From Eubacteriales bacterium (lineage in GTDB: Bacteria > Bacillota > Clostridia > Lachnospirales > Lachnospiraceae): a DNA stretch of 54,632 bases. The notes beneath the pieces are model-generated. The model saw nothing but the letters and a program-made list of their open reading frames with translations. It did not search any database and was not told the origin of the DNA. Of the stretch, positions 46,605 to 54,606 are shown one piece after another (the first letter of the stretch is position 1; each line of letters opens with the position of its first letter). Location: assembly GCA_030539395.1 (NCBI GenBank), contig JAUNSC010000024.1, forward strand, positions 1 through 54,632. The letters run 5' to 3'. Position numbers and translations under genes: made by a program.

Positions 46605-47081
46605 GTGGTTTCAAAAAACATTTTAATTCAGTATGCAGACCTGCAGGAAGAAATTAAGGAAGTTCGTAAGAAAATTGCCGGATTGGAAGATAGGATTCCC
46701 AAAATCCAGAAACGCATTGATGAAATCGAAGCTGGGGAGATTGTTAAGGATAAGGTTCGTGGCGGCGAAGGTGGCTGGCAGAGTTTTAACATTGAAGGCA
46801 TTCCGATTATGGAATACGAGAAGAAAAAGACAGATCTGCTCACCCAGAAACTCATGCTTAACCAGAGAAAATCCACTCTCGAAATTCTGGAATTTGATCT
46901 GCTGCAGAAAACAAATGAGGTTGAAGAATTTATCGCCAGTGTTGAGGATAGCCGTATGAGGCGAATTATTAATTTACGGTGTATTGAGAATTTGTCTTGG
47001 TGCGATATTGCCAGGCGCATTGGTGGGGGCAACACGGAGGATAGCATTAGAATGGCATTTAATAGATTTATGGCAAAATAA
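46605..47081 (+). CDS. Sigma-like late transcription regulator (158 aa)
   Basis: GTG start with AGGGGAGAG upstream. Residues 1-115 are coiled coil (LQEEIKEVRKKIAGLEDRIP). The end has a region-4-like HTH: RRIINLRCIENLSWCDIARR with SIRMAFNRFM. It is of the ArpU/phage late-regulator type. A direct repeat TGTTCG-3-TGTTCG with an extended -10 lies directly downstream of the gene, a probable target. Confidence 0.7.
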   Translation: MVSKNILIQYADLQEEIKEVRKKIAGLEDRIPKIQKRIDEIEAGEIVKDKVRGGEGGWQSFNIEGIPIMEYEKKKTDLLTQKLMLNQRKSTLEILEFDLLQKTNEVEEFIASVEDSRMRRIINLRCIENLSWCDIARRIGGGNTEDSIRMAFNRFMAK

Positions 47082-47085
47082 AAGT

Positions 47086-47118
47086 TGTTCGATATGTTCG
47101 TTTGAATTCTGCTATAAT
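47086..47118 (+). promoter_or_regulatory. Late promoter with direct repeats in place of -35
   Basis: TGTTCG at 47086-47091 and 47095-47100 (period 9), then extended -10 TGC-TATAAT (47110-47118). No -35 consensus at the right distance, so an activator bound at the repeats, such as the preceding gene product, is likely needed. Confidence 0.6.
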
Positions 47119-47156
47119 TACATAATAGAGAAACTGAATTTTACATTGAACACATG

Positions 47157-47182
47157 AAGTCCGGCGAAATCCGGGCTTTTTT
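47157..47182 (+). terminator. Intrinsic terminator just after the late promoter
   Basis: AAGTCCGG (47157-47164), loop CGAAAT, CCGGGCTT (47171-47178) and T-run. Lies about 32 nt after the expected start site of the 47113 promoter. Confidence 0.8.
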
Positions 47183-47203
47183 GTTACACAAAAGGTGGTA
47201 TTT

Positions 47204-47392
47204 ATGGCAGGAAAAATAGAATTCCGATGCGAAGGCTGCGGTAAGATGCTTTGCAATACGAATGGCGATACTGATATTGTTTGTCCGCGTTGCGGCGGCA
47301 TGAACAAACTGCATATTGAAACGCAGCATATCGTTTTTATCCCGCGTAAGATGCGGCAACGCAAGAGTTCAGCGGGAGTGCGGTTTGAGTGA
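47204..47392 (+). CDS. Com-like zinc-finger protein (62 aa)
   Basis: ATG 47204 with AAAAGGTGG upstream. EFRCEGCGKMLCNTNGDTDI and VCPRCGGMNKL carry two Cys pairs as in the Com family of phage Mu and relatives. The tail is basic (PRKMRQRKSSAG). May regulate translation or bind nucleic acid. Confidence 0.65.
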   Translation: MAGKIEFRCEGCGKMLCNTNGDTDIVCPRCGGMNKLHIETQHIVFIPRKMRQRKSSAGVRFE

Positions 47393-47422
47393 GCGGCATG
47401 AATTGGTCGAGGTGGTGATACT

Positions 47423-48937
47423 ATGTTTTTGCATGGAAGACGGCAGATATTTACTGATGTAAAAAGAATAACGAAAGACAATCTGCTGCTGGTGCTGAAT
47501 GATGCCTTTATCATTCATGAGCGAAATGTTGCTGAGATGGATTATCTCATGCGATATGAACGCGGGGATCAGCCGTTGAATCGAGAAAAGGAGATTCGTC
47601 CGGAAATTGACATTCAAGCTCAGGAAAATCATGCGGCAGAAATCACTTCGTTCAAGATTGGCTATGAATTCGGTTCACCAGTGACTTTTGTGCAGAGGGC
47701 GAAGGTGGACGCCAAATCTCAGAATAAAGAACCGCCGGAGCAAGGAGAGAAAAAGGACGACATTCGTATTTCTCTCCTCAACGAGATGATGTTTGAGGAA
47801 AATAAGCCGGCGAAAGATGTGCAGCTTGCCCGCAATTTCAAAATTTGCGGTGTTGGGTACAGAATGTTCCGGGCAAAACGCGATATTGATGGGGTGGCCG
47901 TATTTGATATGGCGATTCCCAATCCACTGACAACCTTTGTGGTTTATGCGAATGACGCTTATAGAGAGCCGGTTTTGGGTGTTTCATATTCTGTGACGGC
48001 AGATGGACGAAAGATTATCGGAGCTTATACAAAAGACACATATTTTTCTCTTGATATTCCGACAATAGGGCCAGCAGGCGGCATTAAAGAGGAACCAAAC
48101 CTTATCGGAGAGATCCCAATCATTGAATATGTGAACGACTATGACCGCATGGGATGCTTCGAGAGAGTAATTCCCATTATGGACGCCCTGAATGTCACGA
48201 ATTCAGACAGAGTAAATGATATCGCTCAGTACGTTCAGAATATCCTTTGGATGCATAACTGTCAGCTTGATAAAGAGCAGAAAAAGGTTATCCAGGACGG
48301 CGGCGTGATTATTACGAAGTCTAATGGTGATGGTAAAGAGGCGAAAATTGCTTATGTATCCGCTCCACTGAATCAGCAGGAAACACAGACTTTGGTGGAT
48401 TATCAATATGAGCAGGTGCTGCAGATCAGCGGAACGCCGGGCAGAGAAAAGACCAGTGGCGGAAACACCGGATCTGCAATTCTTCTTTCAAATGGATGGC
48501 AGCTTGCAGAAACACAGGCCAAGGCCATGGAACTGGTATTCAGTGAGGCAGAAAAGCGGTCTCTGAGGGTTGTTCTGGCAATCATTAAGAAATGCAAGGA
48601 TGATGAGCTGCCGGATGTCTCCATGAGAGATTTGCGGGTGTCGGATATTCTGGTGAAATTTAGTCGGAATAAAACATATGACTTGGTATCAAGGGTAAAT
48701 GCTTTAGTGACATTGGTTGACCGAGGGTTTAATCTTGAGAAATCGGTGGAACTTGTGGACATTTCCGATGATCCACTTCAATTTGCCATTGATTCACAAG
48801 AGATGGTGGATAAAATCCGTTTATCAAAGAAACAGGAGTCAGAACAGAAGAGCAAAGCAAATGTTCCAGTGGATGGTATTGAGAATAAAACGAATGAATC
48901 TATGCAGCCGTCCAGTGTTCCAAATGTAGATAAGTAG
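47423..48937 (+). CDS. Portal protein, SPP1 Gp6-like
   Basis: 504 aa. AEMDYLMRYERGDQPLNREK and NHAAEITSFKIGYEFGSPVT at the start, ICGVGYRMFRAKRDIDGVAV, EIPIIEYVNDYDRMGCFERV and IPIMDALNVTNSDRVNDIAQ in the core, as in the SPP1-type portal family. Twelve copies form the DNA channel of the capsid. GAGGTGGTG precedes the ATG. It follows the Com-like gene and is followed by a terminator-like hairpin. Confidence 0.88.
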   Translation: MFLHGRRQIFTDVKRITKDNLLLVLNDAFIIHERNVAEMDYLMRYERGDQPLNREKEIRPEIDIQAQENHAAEITSFKIGYEFGSPVTFVQRAKVDAKSQNKEPPEQGEKKDDIRISLLNEMMFEENKPAKDVQLARNFKICGVGYRMFRAKRDIDGVAVFDMAIPNPLTTFVVYANDAYREPVLGVSYSVTADGRKIIGAYTKDTYFSLDIPTIGPAGGIKEEPNLIGEIPIIEYVNDYDRMGCFERVIPIMDALNVTNSDRVNDIAQYVQNILWMHNCQLDKEQKKVIQDGGVIITKSNGDGKEAKIAYVSAPLNQQETQTLVDYQYEQVLQISGTPGREKTSGGNTGSAILLSNGWQLAETQAKAMELVFSEAEKRSLRVVLAIIKKCKDDELPDVSMRDLRVSDILVKFSRNKTYDLVSRVNALVTLVDRGFNLEKSVELVDISDDPLQFAIDSQEMVDKIRLSKKQESEQKSKANVPVDGIENKTNESMQPSSVPNVDK

Positions 48938-48945
48938 TTAAAATT

Positions 48946-48964
48946 CAGCCTTAGGGCTGTTTTT
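48946..48964 (+). terminator. Hairpin with T-run after the portal gene
   Basis: CAGCC (48946-48950), loop TTAG, GGCTG (48955-48959), TTTTT. Short stem; may be a partial terminator. No MuF-type minor head gene lies between portal and scaffold. Confidence 0.6.
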
Positions 48965-49075
48965 ATTTTGCGGATTTTCCGCTGGCAGAGAAGCCACAAA
49001 TCGCGACATGGACAGGAAAAGTCTTAAAAACGGAACTAAAACTGAGAGAACAGTAAACGCAAGGAGGATTTTAAG

Positions 49076-49654
49076 ATGGCAGATTTACAGAGTTTATTAG
49101 GAGAATCATTCAAAGAGGGCATGACCCTTGATGAAATCAATGAGGCATTAGCAAGCCGGGAGTTCATGGACAAAAGCGAGCTGTCGGGATATGTGCCGAA
49201 GTCAATGTTCGACAAAGCGAGTACCGAGGCCGCCGACTACAAAAAGAAGTGGCGCGGTGCTTTATCTGAAGCTGATCAGAAAGCGCAGGACGAGTTGGAG
49301 AAGCAGACTGCAATGGAAAATGAACTGAAGAAACTTCGCCGGGAAAGCGCAATTTCGGGTTATGAGAAAAACTATATTTCTCTTGGCTATGACGAAAAGT
49401 CCGCGAAAGAGGTTGCTGAAGCTATGTATGACGGAGATATGGAGACAGTATTCCGGATTCAGAAGAAACAGCAGGACGATTTTGCGAAAGCTACAGAGTC
49501 CCGCCTAATGAAGAATATGTCAAATGCGCCATCTGGAAATCAGGTAGACGTGGATTACAGTAAACAGATTGCAGAAGCTCAGGCCTCCGGCAATATGGTG
49601 CTGGCTGCGGCACTGATCCGGCAGCAGGCCGATGCAAACAAGAACAAAAAATAG
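49076..49654 (+). CDS. Scaffold protein (DUF4355-like)
   Basis: 192 aa, strongly charged coiled coil: TEAADYKKKWRGALSEADQK, LEKQTAMENELKKLRRESAI, and a C-terminal tail QIAEAQASGNMVLAAALIRQ. Matches phage scaffold proteins that direct capsid assembly and sit before the major capsid gene. AAGGAGG precedes the ATG. Confidence 0.8.
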   Translation: MADLQSLLGESFKEGMTLDEINEALASREFMDKSELSGYVPKSMFDKASTEAADYKKKWRGALSEADQKAQDELEKQTAMENELKKLRRESAISGYEKNYISLGYDEKSAKEVAEAMYDGDMETVFRIQKKQQDDFAKATESRLMKNMSNAPSGNQVDVDYSKQIAEAQASGNMVLAAALIRQQADANKNKK

Positions 49655-49688
49655 GGACGATTCCCGAAAAGTAAAGGAGAGATAAGAA

Positions 49689-50723
49689 ATGGCAGATGTA
49701 TATGCTATGAGCTATGGCGTACCGAATTATTCGGGTATGCTCTTCAACAAAGGTAACACTAAGACCCCGTTTTCCACTTTGATTGGTGGACGCAGAAAAT
49801 ATACGGATCATGTAGAGTTCGTAACCGGTCAGGAATTTGAGACTGCACAGGGATCCCAGCCGGCAATCTCTGAGTCTGCGTCTCTGACTGCGCCGGAGGC
49901 GTCCGTAACGAAAAGAGCGCAGAAAACCAATGTTACACAGATCTTCCAGGAGAGCGTGGGCGTTTCCTACGCAAAGGAATCCAACATGGGAACTCTGTCC
50001 GGGCTGAATGTTGCGGGGCAGCAGGCAAACCCGATCAGGGAATTGGATTTTCAGGTTGCGGCGAAGATGGCCAAAATCGGACAGGACATTGAGTATACGT
50101 TTATCAATGGTGTGTACCAGAAAGCCGCAAATGATACGCAGGCAAATAAGAGCCGTGGCCTGTTGAATGCAATTACGAGCAATGTGATTGCAGCAGCGGG
50201 CAAGTCTTTAACATTCCTGCTTCTGTGTGAGCTGATCAAGCTGATTACAGATTCAAACGGATCTGTTGATAATCTGGTGCTTGGTCTGGATTCGACCAGT
50301 CGTATGCAGCTCAATGTGGACGCAGCCGTAAACGGTCTGACTATTGTGGGTGCAGCAAGAAATATTAACGGTATTGCTATTGATACGGTACTGACACCTC
50401 TCGGCATTATCGGTATTCGTGACCTGAAATACCTTCCGGCAGGAACCATTGCCCTGTTTGACCCGGATATGATGGCACCTGTTGAGCAGCCGGTACCGGG
50501 TAAAGGTAATTTCTTCATGGAAGAACTGGCAAAGGTCGGCGCAGGCGTGAAGAATCAGATTTTCGGTCAGATTGGTCTTGACCATGGGCCGGAGTGGTAC
50601 GCAGGAAAGATCACTGGATTGTCCACCGAGATGCCGAAAGATATGATGAGAACTGTGAGAACTATCGCGGAAACCACGACGTCCGGCGGTAATGCCTCTG
50701 GCGGCGGCGCATCGGGGGAATAA
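49689..50723 (+). CDS. Major capsid protein, SU10 family
   Basis: 344 aa. VPNYSGMLFNKGNTKTPFST, LIGGRRKYTDHVEFVTGQEF, AISESASLTAPEASVTKRAQ and NVTQIFQESVGVSYAKESNM, then GLLNAITSNVIAAAG and GIRDLKYLPAGTIALFDPDM match the SU10-type HK97-fold capsid family. Ends in a Gly/Ser-rich tail with GGGASGE. In the -1 frame over the stop, an HeH/LEM-like segment continues, so a longer minor form by frameshift is possible. Confidence 0.9.
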   Translation: MADVYAMSYGVPNYSGMLFNKGNTKTPFSTLIGGRRKYTDHVEFVTGQEFETAQGSQPAISESASLTAPEASVTKRAQKTNVTQIFQESVGVSYAKESNMGTLSGLNVAGQQANPIRELDFQVAAKMAKIGQDIEYTFINGVYQKAANDTQANKSRGLLNAITSNVIAAAGKSLTFLLLCELIKLITDSNGSVDNLVLGLDSTSRMQLNVDAAVNGLTIVGAARNINGIAIDTVLTPLGIIGIRDLKYLPAGTIALFDPDMMAPVEQPVPGKGNFFMEELAKVGAGVKNQIFGQIGLDHGPEWYAGKITGLSTEMPKDMMRTVRTIAETTTSGGNASGGGASGE

Positions 50724-50779
50724 CAGGCTATAGCCTGCAGAGCCAGTCAGCGAAATATACGGCCGAGGACTTAAACGCC

Positions 50780-50884
50780 ATGACAATAGCGCAGATTAAG
50801 TCCTTGGCTGCTGATTTGGGTTATAGCATTACGGCTACGAAGAAAGCGGATATTATTGAGGAATTTATGGAGCAGCAAGGATAA
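50780..50884 (+). CDS. HeH/LEM-like short segment (34 aa from ATG, or frameshift tail of the capsid)
   Basis: MTIAQIKSLAADLGYS and then ITATKKADIIEEFMEQQG is an HeH/LEM-type helix-extended-loop-helix, a small DNA- or protein-binding motif often at phage capsid ends. The -1 frame is open back to about 50692, past the capsid stop at 50721, with no start except ATG 50780 (GAGG 11 nt upstream). Either a tiny gene or the C-terminal extension of a frameshifted capsid protein. Confidence 0.5.
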   Translation: MTIAQIKSLAADLGYSITATKKADIIEEFMEQQG

Positions 50885-50898
50885 GAGAGGTGGAATAA

Positions 50899-51264
50899 GT
50901 GGGAGCAGTAAGTCAACAAATTGAAACACTCAAAGAAGAAATGCTGGAAAGCGTCAAGGTGTACTTTCAGCAAACAGGAGAGCAGATTGATGATGATTTT
51001 GTGCTCTTGCTTATTGAATCTTTGGTTGACGAATACAAGGCCAAGCGGAATTACCCGGATTATTTTACGGAGGAACAGATTGAGGCGGATGTTGCGGCTT
51101 ATTTCAAACGCAAGAAAACTTATTTTGCCATGAAGGTTATTCCAGCAATGGTTGGAAAAATCGGTGCGGAAGGGCAGGTAAACCATTCTGAGAATGGGAT
51201 TTCCCGAACATGGGAAACGGATGGGTGGTTTGATGATGTGATTCCGTATTGTGAAGTGTTATAA
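50899..51264 (+). CDS. Head-tail connector (121 aa)
   Basis: GTG start with GAGAGGTGG upstream. Small helical protein (EEMLESVKVYFQQTGEQIDD, LLLIESLVDEYKAKRNYPDY, IEADVAAYFKRKKTYFAMKV) of the type found after the capsid gene in siphophages. Ends DDVIPYCEVL. Confidence 0.7.
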   Translation: MGAVSQQIETLKEEMLESVKVYFQQTGEQIDDDFVLLLIESLVDEYKAKRNYPDYFTEEQIEADVAAYFKRKKTYFAMKVIPAMVGKIGAEGQVNHSENGISRTWETDGWFDDVIPYCEVL

Positions 51265-51286
51265 AAATCATGAAAGAGGTATGATT

Positions 51287-51769
51287 ATGAAATTTTCAGA
51301 AGCTTATGAAGCATTAAAACAGGGAGCAAAAATTAAATGTCCTGAATGGTCAGGATTTTGGGCGTGGGAAGATAACTCAATCAAAATGTATTGCAAGGAC
51401 GGCTGGGTTCTCGATATTCGTGAAACAGGGAATGTCGATTACACATTGGGATTTATTCTTCGTAATGATTGGGAGATTGCTGAAGGTAATGTAGAAGATT
51501 TGAATATCCAGACATTCACTTTTGGCGAAGCAATTCGCCGTCTAAAAGCTGGTCAGCGTGTTTCCAGAAAAGGCTGGAACGGTAAGAAACAGTACATTGA
51601 ATTAGCATCCGGTATCGGATATACGAACCCTGCGGGAGAGGTAGTCAATCCGAATCATGACGCAATCGGAAACAATGCCATTGCTTTTGTCGGTACATCT
51701 GGTGTGCAACTCGGATGGCTGGCATCCCAGGCGGACATGTTGGCAGAAGATTGGGTTATCGCTGAATAA
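51287..51769 (+). CDS. Double Tad2 (DUF2829) protein, Thoeris anti-defence
   Basis: 160 aa from ATG 51287 (AAAGAGG 7 nt upstream). Two DUF2829-like domains: MKFSEAYEALKQGAKIKCPE with GFILRNDWEIAEG (residues 1-72), and TFTFGEAIRRLKAGQRVSRK with GWNGKKQYIELAS, LGWLASQADMLAEDWVIAE (residues 80-160). Tad2 proteins bind the ADP-ribose-type signal of Thoeris and block it. Other Tad2 proteins have one domain per chain; here two are fused. It lies among head genes and would be made late, or its own control is unseen. Confidence 0.8.
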   Translation: MKFSEAYEALKQGAKIKCPEWSGFWAWEDNSIKMYCKDGWVLDIRETGNVDYTLGFILRNDWEIAEGNVEDLNIQTFTFGEAIRRLKAGQRVSRKGWNGKKQYIELASGIGYTNPAGEVVNPNHDAIGNNAIAFVGTSGVQLGWLASQADMLAEDWVIAE

Positions 51770-51774
51770 TTTGA

Positions 51775-51803
51775 TTGGAAAAGTTCTCCTTTTGTCGTAT
51801 AAT
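51775..51803 (+). promoter_or_regulatory. Promoter before the DUF2806-like gene
   Basis: TTGGAA (51775-51780), 17-nt spacer, TATAAT (51798-51803). Confidence 0.65.
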
Positions 51804-51825
51804 GGCGATGAGAGGAGCGATGCAT

Positions 51826-51918
51826 ATGGATATTAACGGCTTAGTAAATGCTGATTTTCAGCCTTTAGCAGATGTGGTAAATAATCTTATTGATAAAATT
51901 TCATCCGCAATTGGATGA
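51826..51918 (+). CDS. N-terminal piece of DUF2806-like gene, ends at in-frame TGA (30 aa)
   Basis: ATG 51826 has GAGGAG 8 nt upstream, the best ribosome site in the unit. DINGLVNADFQPLADVVNNL and IDKISSAIG are followed by TGA, then by the next frame without shift (IVMPKGTRAD). Family members read ...KISxAIGW.xxPKG..., so TGA probably replaces TGG (Trp). Either a nonsense mutation or a recoded stop. Confidence 0.55.
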   Translation: MDINGLVNADFQPLADVVNNLIDKISSAIG

Positions 51919-51924
51919 ATTGTC

Positions 51925-52698
51925 ATGCCAAAGGGAACGAGAGCAGATAGAATCGATGCAGAAAAGTATTTAATTGAACAAATTAAGAATGATAAAAATA
52001 TGCCACCCCTGGCGAAAGCGGCGGCAGTAAGTCAAATAAGGAAGATACTTAAAGAATATACTGTTCAAAACGATATTGTAAATTTGACGATTGAGCAACT
52101 TGGTAAAGATTCGAATCCATCGGGCATTAAAGATGAATGGATAATGGATTTTTTTGATAAATGCAAAGATTCAGAAGAAAGCGTAAAAAGTATCTGGGCC
52201 AGCATATTGCTCAAAGAGTGTAATGATAATGGGAGCGTTCCAAAACGATTACTGAATATGTTATCTTGCATTACTCAGAAGGAAGCAATGGCGTTTAATA
52301 ATTTATGCAGATTTTGTGTCACGATAAATAATGAAAAACTTCTTTGGGTAAAATTGAGGGATTTTGGCGGACAGGTTGATCATTTTTATGAAGATAACGG
52401 ATTGAATTTTATGGACGTTGATCTACTAAGGTCGATAGGTTTAATAATGGTTCGTAAAAGCGGTCAATATGGATTTAAAAATTCTGGAGATGTAACAATA
52501 AAAATTGTAGATTTTGAAATGAGAGTGCTTGGTACGAATGATGGCATACCCATTGGAAATCTTATTTTTACAGATGAAGGACAAATATTAGCGGATTTAT
52601 TACAGTTTGAAAGTGTTAAAGGATTTGCCGAATATGTGAAATGGTATTTGGAGAGTGCTTACTTTAAAGTAGAAATACTTAAAAACATAAAAATATAA
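51925..52698 (+). CDS. DUF2806-like protein (257 aa), possibly the main part of an interrupted gene
   Basis: MPKGTRADRIDAEKYLIEQI, MPPLAKAAAVSQIRKILKEY and TVQNDIVNLTIEQLG, then VKSIWASILLKECNDNGSVP and ITQKEAMAFNNLCRFC, match DUF2806. It begins in the same frame as the upstream 30-aa piece; its own ATG has only a weak GGA site. AT-rich compared with neighbours, with a dedicated promoter, so a moron. Function unknown; exclusion or defence is an inference. Confidence 0.6.
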   Translation: MPKGTRADRIDAEKYLIEQIKNDKNMPPLAKAAAVSQIRKILKEYTVQNDIVNLTIEQLGKDSNPSGIKDEWIMDFFDKCKDSEESVKSIWASILLKECNDNGSVPKRLLNMLSCITQKEAMAFNNLCRFCVTINNEKLLWVKLRDFGGQVDHFYEDNGLNFMDVDLLRSIGLIMVRKSGQYGFKNSGDVTIKIVDFEMRVLGTNDGIPIGNLIFTDEGQILADLLQFESVKGFAEYVKWYLESAYFKVEILKNIKI

Positions 52699-52725
52699 TT
52701 GCGAAAAAAACAGGAGAATGCGGAT

Positions 52726-53118
52726 ATGCGTTCACTAAAACGAAACCAACAGCGTTTATATTATGCAACCTACAACAACAAAATACCGATAACTGATGAA
52801 AATGGTGATTTCACGGGAGATTATGAGGCGGGCTATTCAGCACCCGTCTCTTTTTATGCGAATATTTCCCCGGCGAAAGGCAGTAGCCAAGAAGAGGTCT
52901 TTGGGAAAGCGCTGGATTATTCCCGGACGGTGGTCACCTGTGATATGACGCTGCCGATTGATGAGTTCAGTCGGATTTGGATAGAATCGGAACCTGTCTT
53001 GAACGCTGATGGTACCGCCAACGGCGATTCAGCCGATTATTCTGTGGTGCAGGTGGCAAGAAGCCTTAATTCGGTGGCGTATGCACTGAAGAAGCTGGCG
53101 AAGAGTGCGGAGGGTTAA
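52726..53118 (+). CDS. Head closure-type phage protein (130 aa)
   Basis: ATG 52726 with AGGAG 9 nt upstream. MRSLKRNQQRLYYATYNNKI, EAGYSAPVSFYANISPAKGS, LPIDEFSRIWIESEPV and NSVAYALKKLAKS resemble the head-tail joining proteins after connectors in SPP1-like phages. Beta-rich; function from position. Confidence 0.7.
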   Translation: MRSLKRNQQRLYYATYNNKIPITDENGDFTGDYEAGYSAPVSFYANISPAKGSSQEEVFGKALDYSRTVVTCDMTLPIDEFSRIWIESEPVLNADGTANGDSADYSVVQVARSLNSVAYALKKLAKSAEG

Positions 53119-53119
53119 A

Positions 53120-53428
53120 ATGTATTATTTGAGAAAAGAGCCGTATGAACAAACAATTCCGGAAATCCGCAAGACTGATGGGACAGTTATTCCGGAAAGA
53201 AAGTATATGACGGAGGACAGGGCAATTTTTAAACACCCTAAGTTTGCAAGATTTTACAGAGGAACCTATTCCGGGTTAAATGGAAAATATCAGGGAATGA
53301 AACTGTATACTTGTAAAACTTTGAAGAAAATCAAGGAATTACAGGAACGCACGGAAGAATATTGCGGAGAGTTATTCGATATTTACGATGAAAACGGGAG
53401 GGTTGAATTGGATGGAGAAATACGGTAA
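53120..53428 (+). CDS. Phage protein (102 aa), head-tail region
   Basis: AGGGTTAAA precedes ATG 53120. YYLRKEPYEQTIPEIRKTDG, YMTEDRAIFKHPKFARFYRG and TLKKIKELQERTEEYC; a family of small proteins in Clostridial phage head-tail clusters. Function unknown. Confidence 0.65.
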   Translation: MYYLRKEPYEQTIPEIRKTDGTVIPERKYMTEDRAIFKHPKFARFYRGTYSGLNGKYQGMKLYTCKTLKKIKELQERTEEYCGELFDIYDENGRVELDGEIR

Positions 53429-53942
53429 AGGTGGCTTTCCTGAATCCGGTGAATTATTCGCGGAACATGAATGCGGACAAGAGGTGGTTATGCCGCTAAA
53501 AGGTCAAGGTATGAAAGATAAAGTAAATATTCTCGGAAGTGAGTACAGCATTGAATTCAAAGAATTGAAAGATGATGGCATTGATGGCTATTGTGATTAC
53601 TCCTCTAAGCATATCGTAATTCGTTCCGACAATGCAAACAAAATTGAAGATTTTGAATGGTTGCAGAAGAAACAGTTGCGTCATGAAATTATTCATGCGT
53701 TTATGGCGGAAAGTGGGCTGCAGACGAACTGGCAGCATCTGGAGCGATTTGGGCATGAGGAGACTGTAGTTGACTGGTTCGCCATTCAGTCTCCGAAAAT
53801 ATTTGCGGTGTTTATGGAATGGGGACTGATTGAGATTAGAACATCAGAATTGCGTGTTGATGTGAAAATGAACGTAGAAGACATTCAAAAAGCAATGAAT
53901 AATGCCATGAAACGGGAGGGAAAATCGTGTCCAAGCGTATAA
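53412..53942 (+). CDS. Putative zinc metallopeptidase-like phage protein (176 aa)
   Basis: ATG 53412 with GGGAGGG 8 nt upstream, overlapping the previous gene by 17 nt. KKQLRHEIIHAFMAESGLQT carries HExxH, a zinc protease signature, with GHEETVVDWFAIQ downstream as possible third ligand. LDSEYSIEF-like and SKHIVIRSDN segments come before. Genes like this occur in Clostridial phages between connectors and tail genes; the substrate is unknown. Confidence 0.65.
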   Translation: MEKYGKGGFPESGELFAEHECGQEVVMPLKGQGMKDKVNILGSEYSIEFKELKDDGIDGYCDYSSKHIVIRSDNANKIEDFEWLQKKQLRHEIIHAFMAESGLQTNWQHLERFGHEETVVDWFAIQSPKIFAVFMEWGLIEIRTSELRVDVKMNVEDIQKAMNNAMKREGKSCPSV

Positions 53943-54472
53943 AAGCCACCTTCTCCCAATCCAGCCTACGTCAAGCACAGCAGGAAATTCAGCGGTATAA
54001 GCAGGAGATGCTTGCAAAGTGCCGGACGGTTGCTGAGAGGCTGTGCGAGGTGGGTATTAGGGTAGGTACAGAAAATTTAGGTAGCTATGGCAAGTACATT
54101 ACTTTCAGCACCGAAATAATGCCGCAGAAATCCGGCATTAAAGCCATTCTGGTGGCAACCAATACCGGATTGATTAAAAGTGAATGGAGAACGCAGGACG
54201 GGGAGAAATCAGCAGATGTCTCTCCTTTGCTTATGGCGGAATTTGGTTCCGGTCTGCGGGCAAATAATCCGAACGCTAGTAAATTCGGTATGGGTACCGG
54301 AACATTCCCGGGGCAGACACATGCAGATAATCCAGAAGGCTGGTGGTACATGGATTTGGAGGGCGAGTGGCATCATTCCTACGGTGTCACGCCAACTATG
54401 CCGATGTATAAGGCATCCAAGGAGATGACAGAGAATGTGGAGAAAGTTGTGAGGGAGGTGTTTGGTGCATGA
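53927..54472 (+). CDS. HK97 gp10-like tail completion protein (181 aa)
   Basis: GTG start with GGGAGGG upstream, overlap of 16 nt. LRQAQQEIQRYKQEMLAKCR at the start, VSPLLMAEFGSGLRANNPNA in the middle, MPMYKASKEMTENVEKVVRE at the end, typical of the gp10 family joining head and tail. Confidence 0.75.
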   Translation: MSKRIKATFSQSSLRQAQQEIQRYKQEMLAKCRTVAERLCEVGIRVGTENLGSYGKYITFSTEIMPQKSGIKAILVATNTGLIKSEWRTQDGEKSADVSPLLMAEFGSGLRANNPNASKFGMGTGTFPGQTHADNPEGWWYMDLEGEWHHSYGVTPTMPMYKASKEMTENVEKVVREVFGA

Positions 54473-54606
54473 TTGATTTTATCAAAAGGCTATTTTGCAA
54501 TCATGATTATGAGTATGTCTACCTTCACAAGATAAATGGTGGTATGCAAAAATTGTATCTCTGTAAATGTAAGAAATGTGGAAAAGAGAGGTATAAGACA
54601 CTATGA
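54469..54606 (+). CDS. Small zinc-binding phage protein (45 aa)
   Basis: Start overlaps the previous stop (ATGA); GAGGGAGG upstream. IKRLFCNHDYEYVYLHKING, LYLCKCKKCGKERYKTL carry four Cys. Function unknown. Confidence 0.6.
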   Translation: MIDFIKRLFCNHDYEYVYLHKINGGMQKLYLCKCKKCGKERYKTL

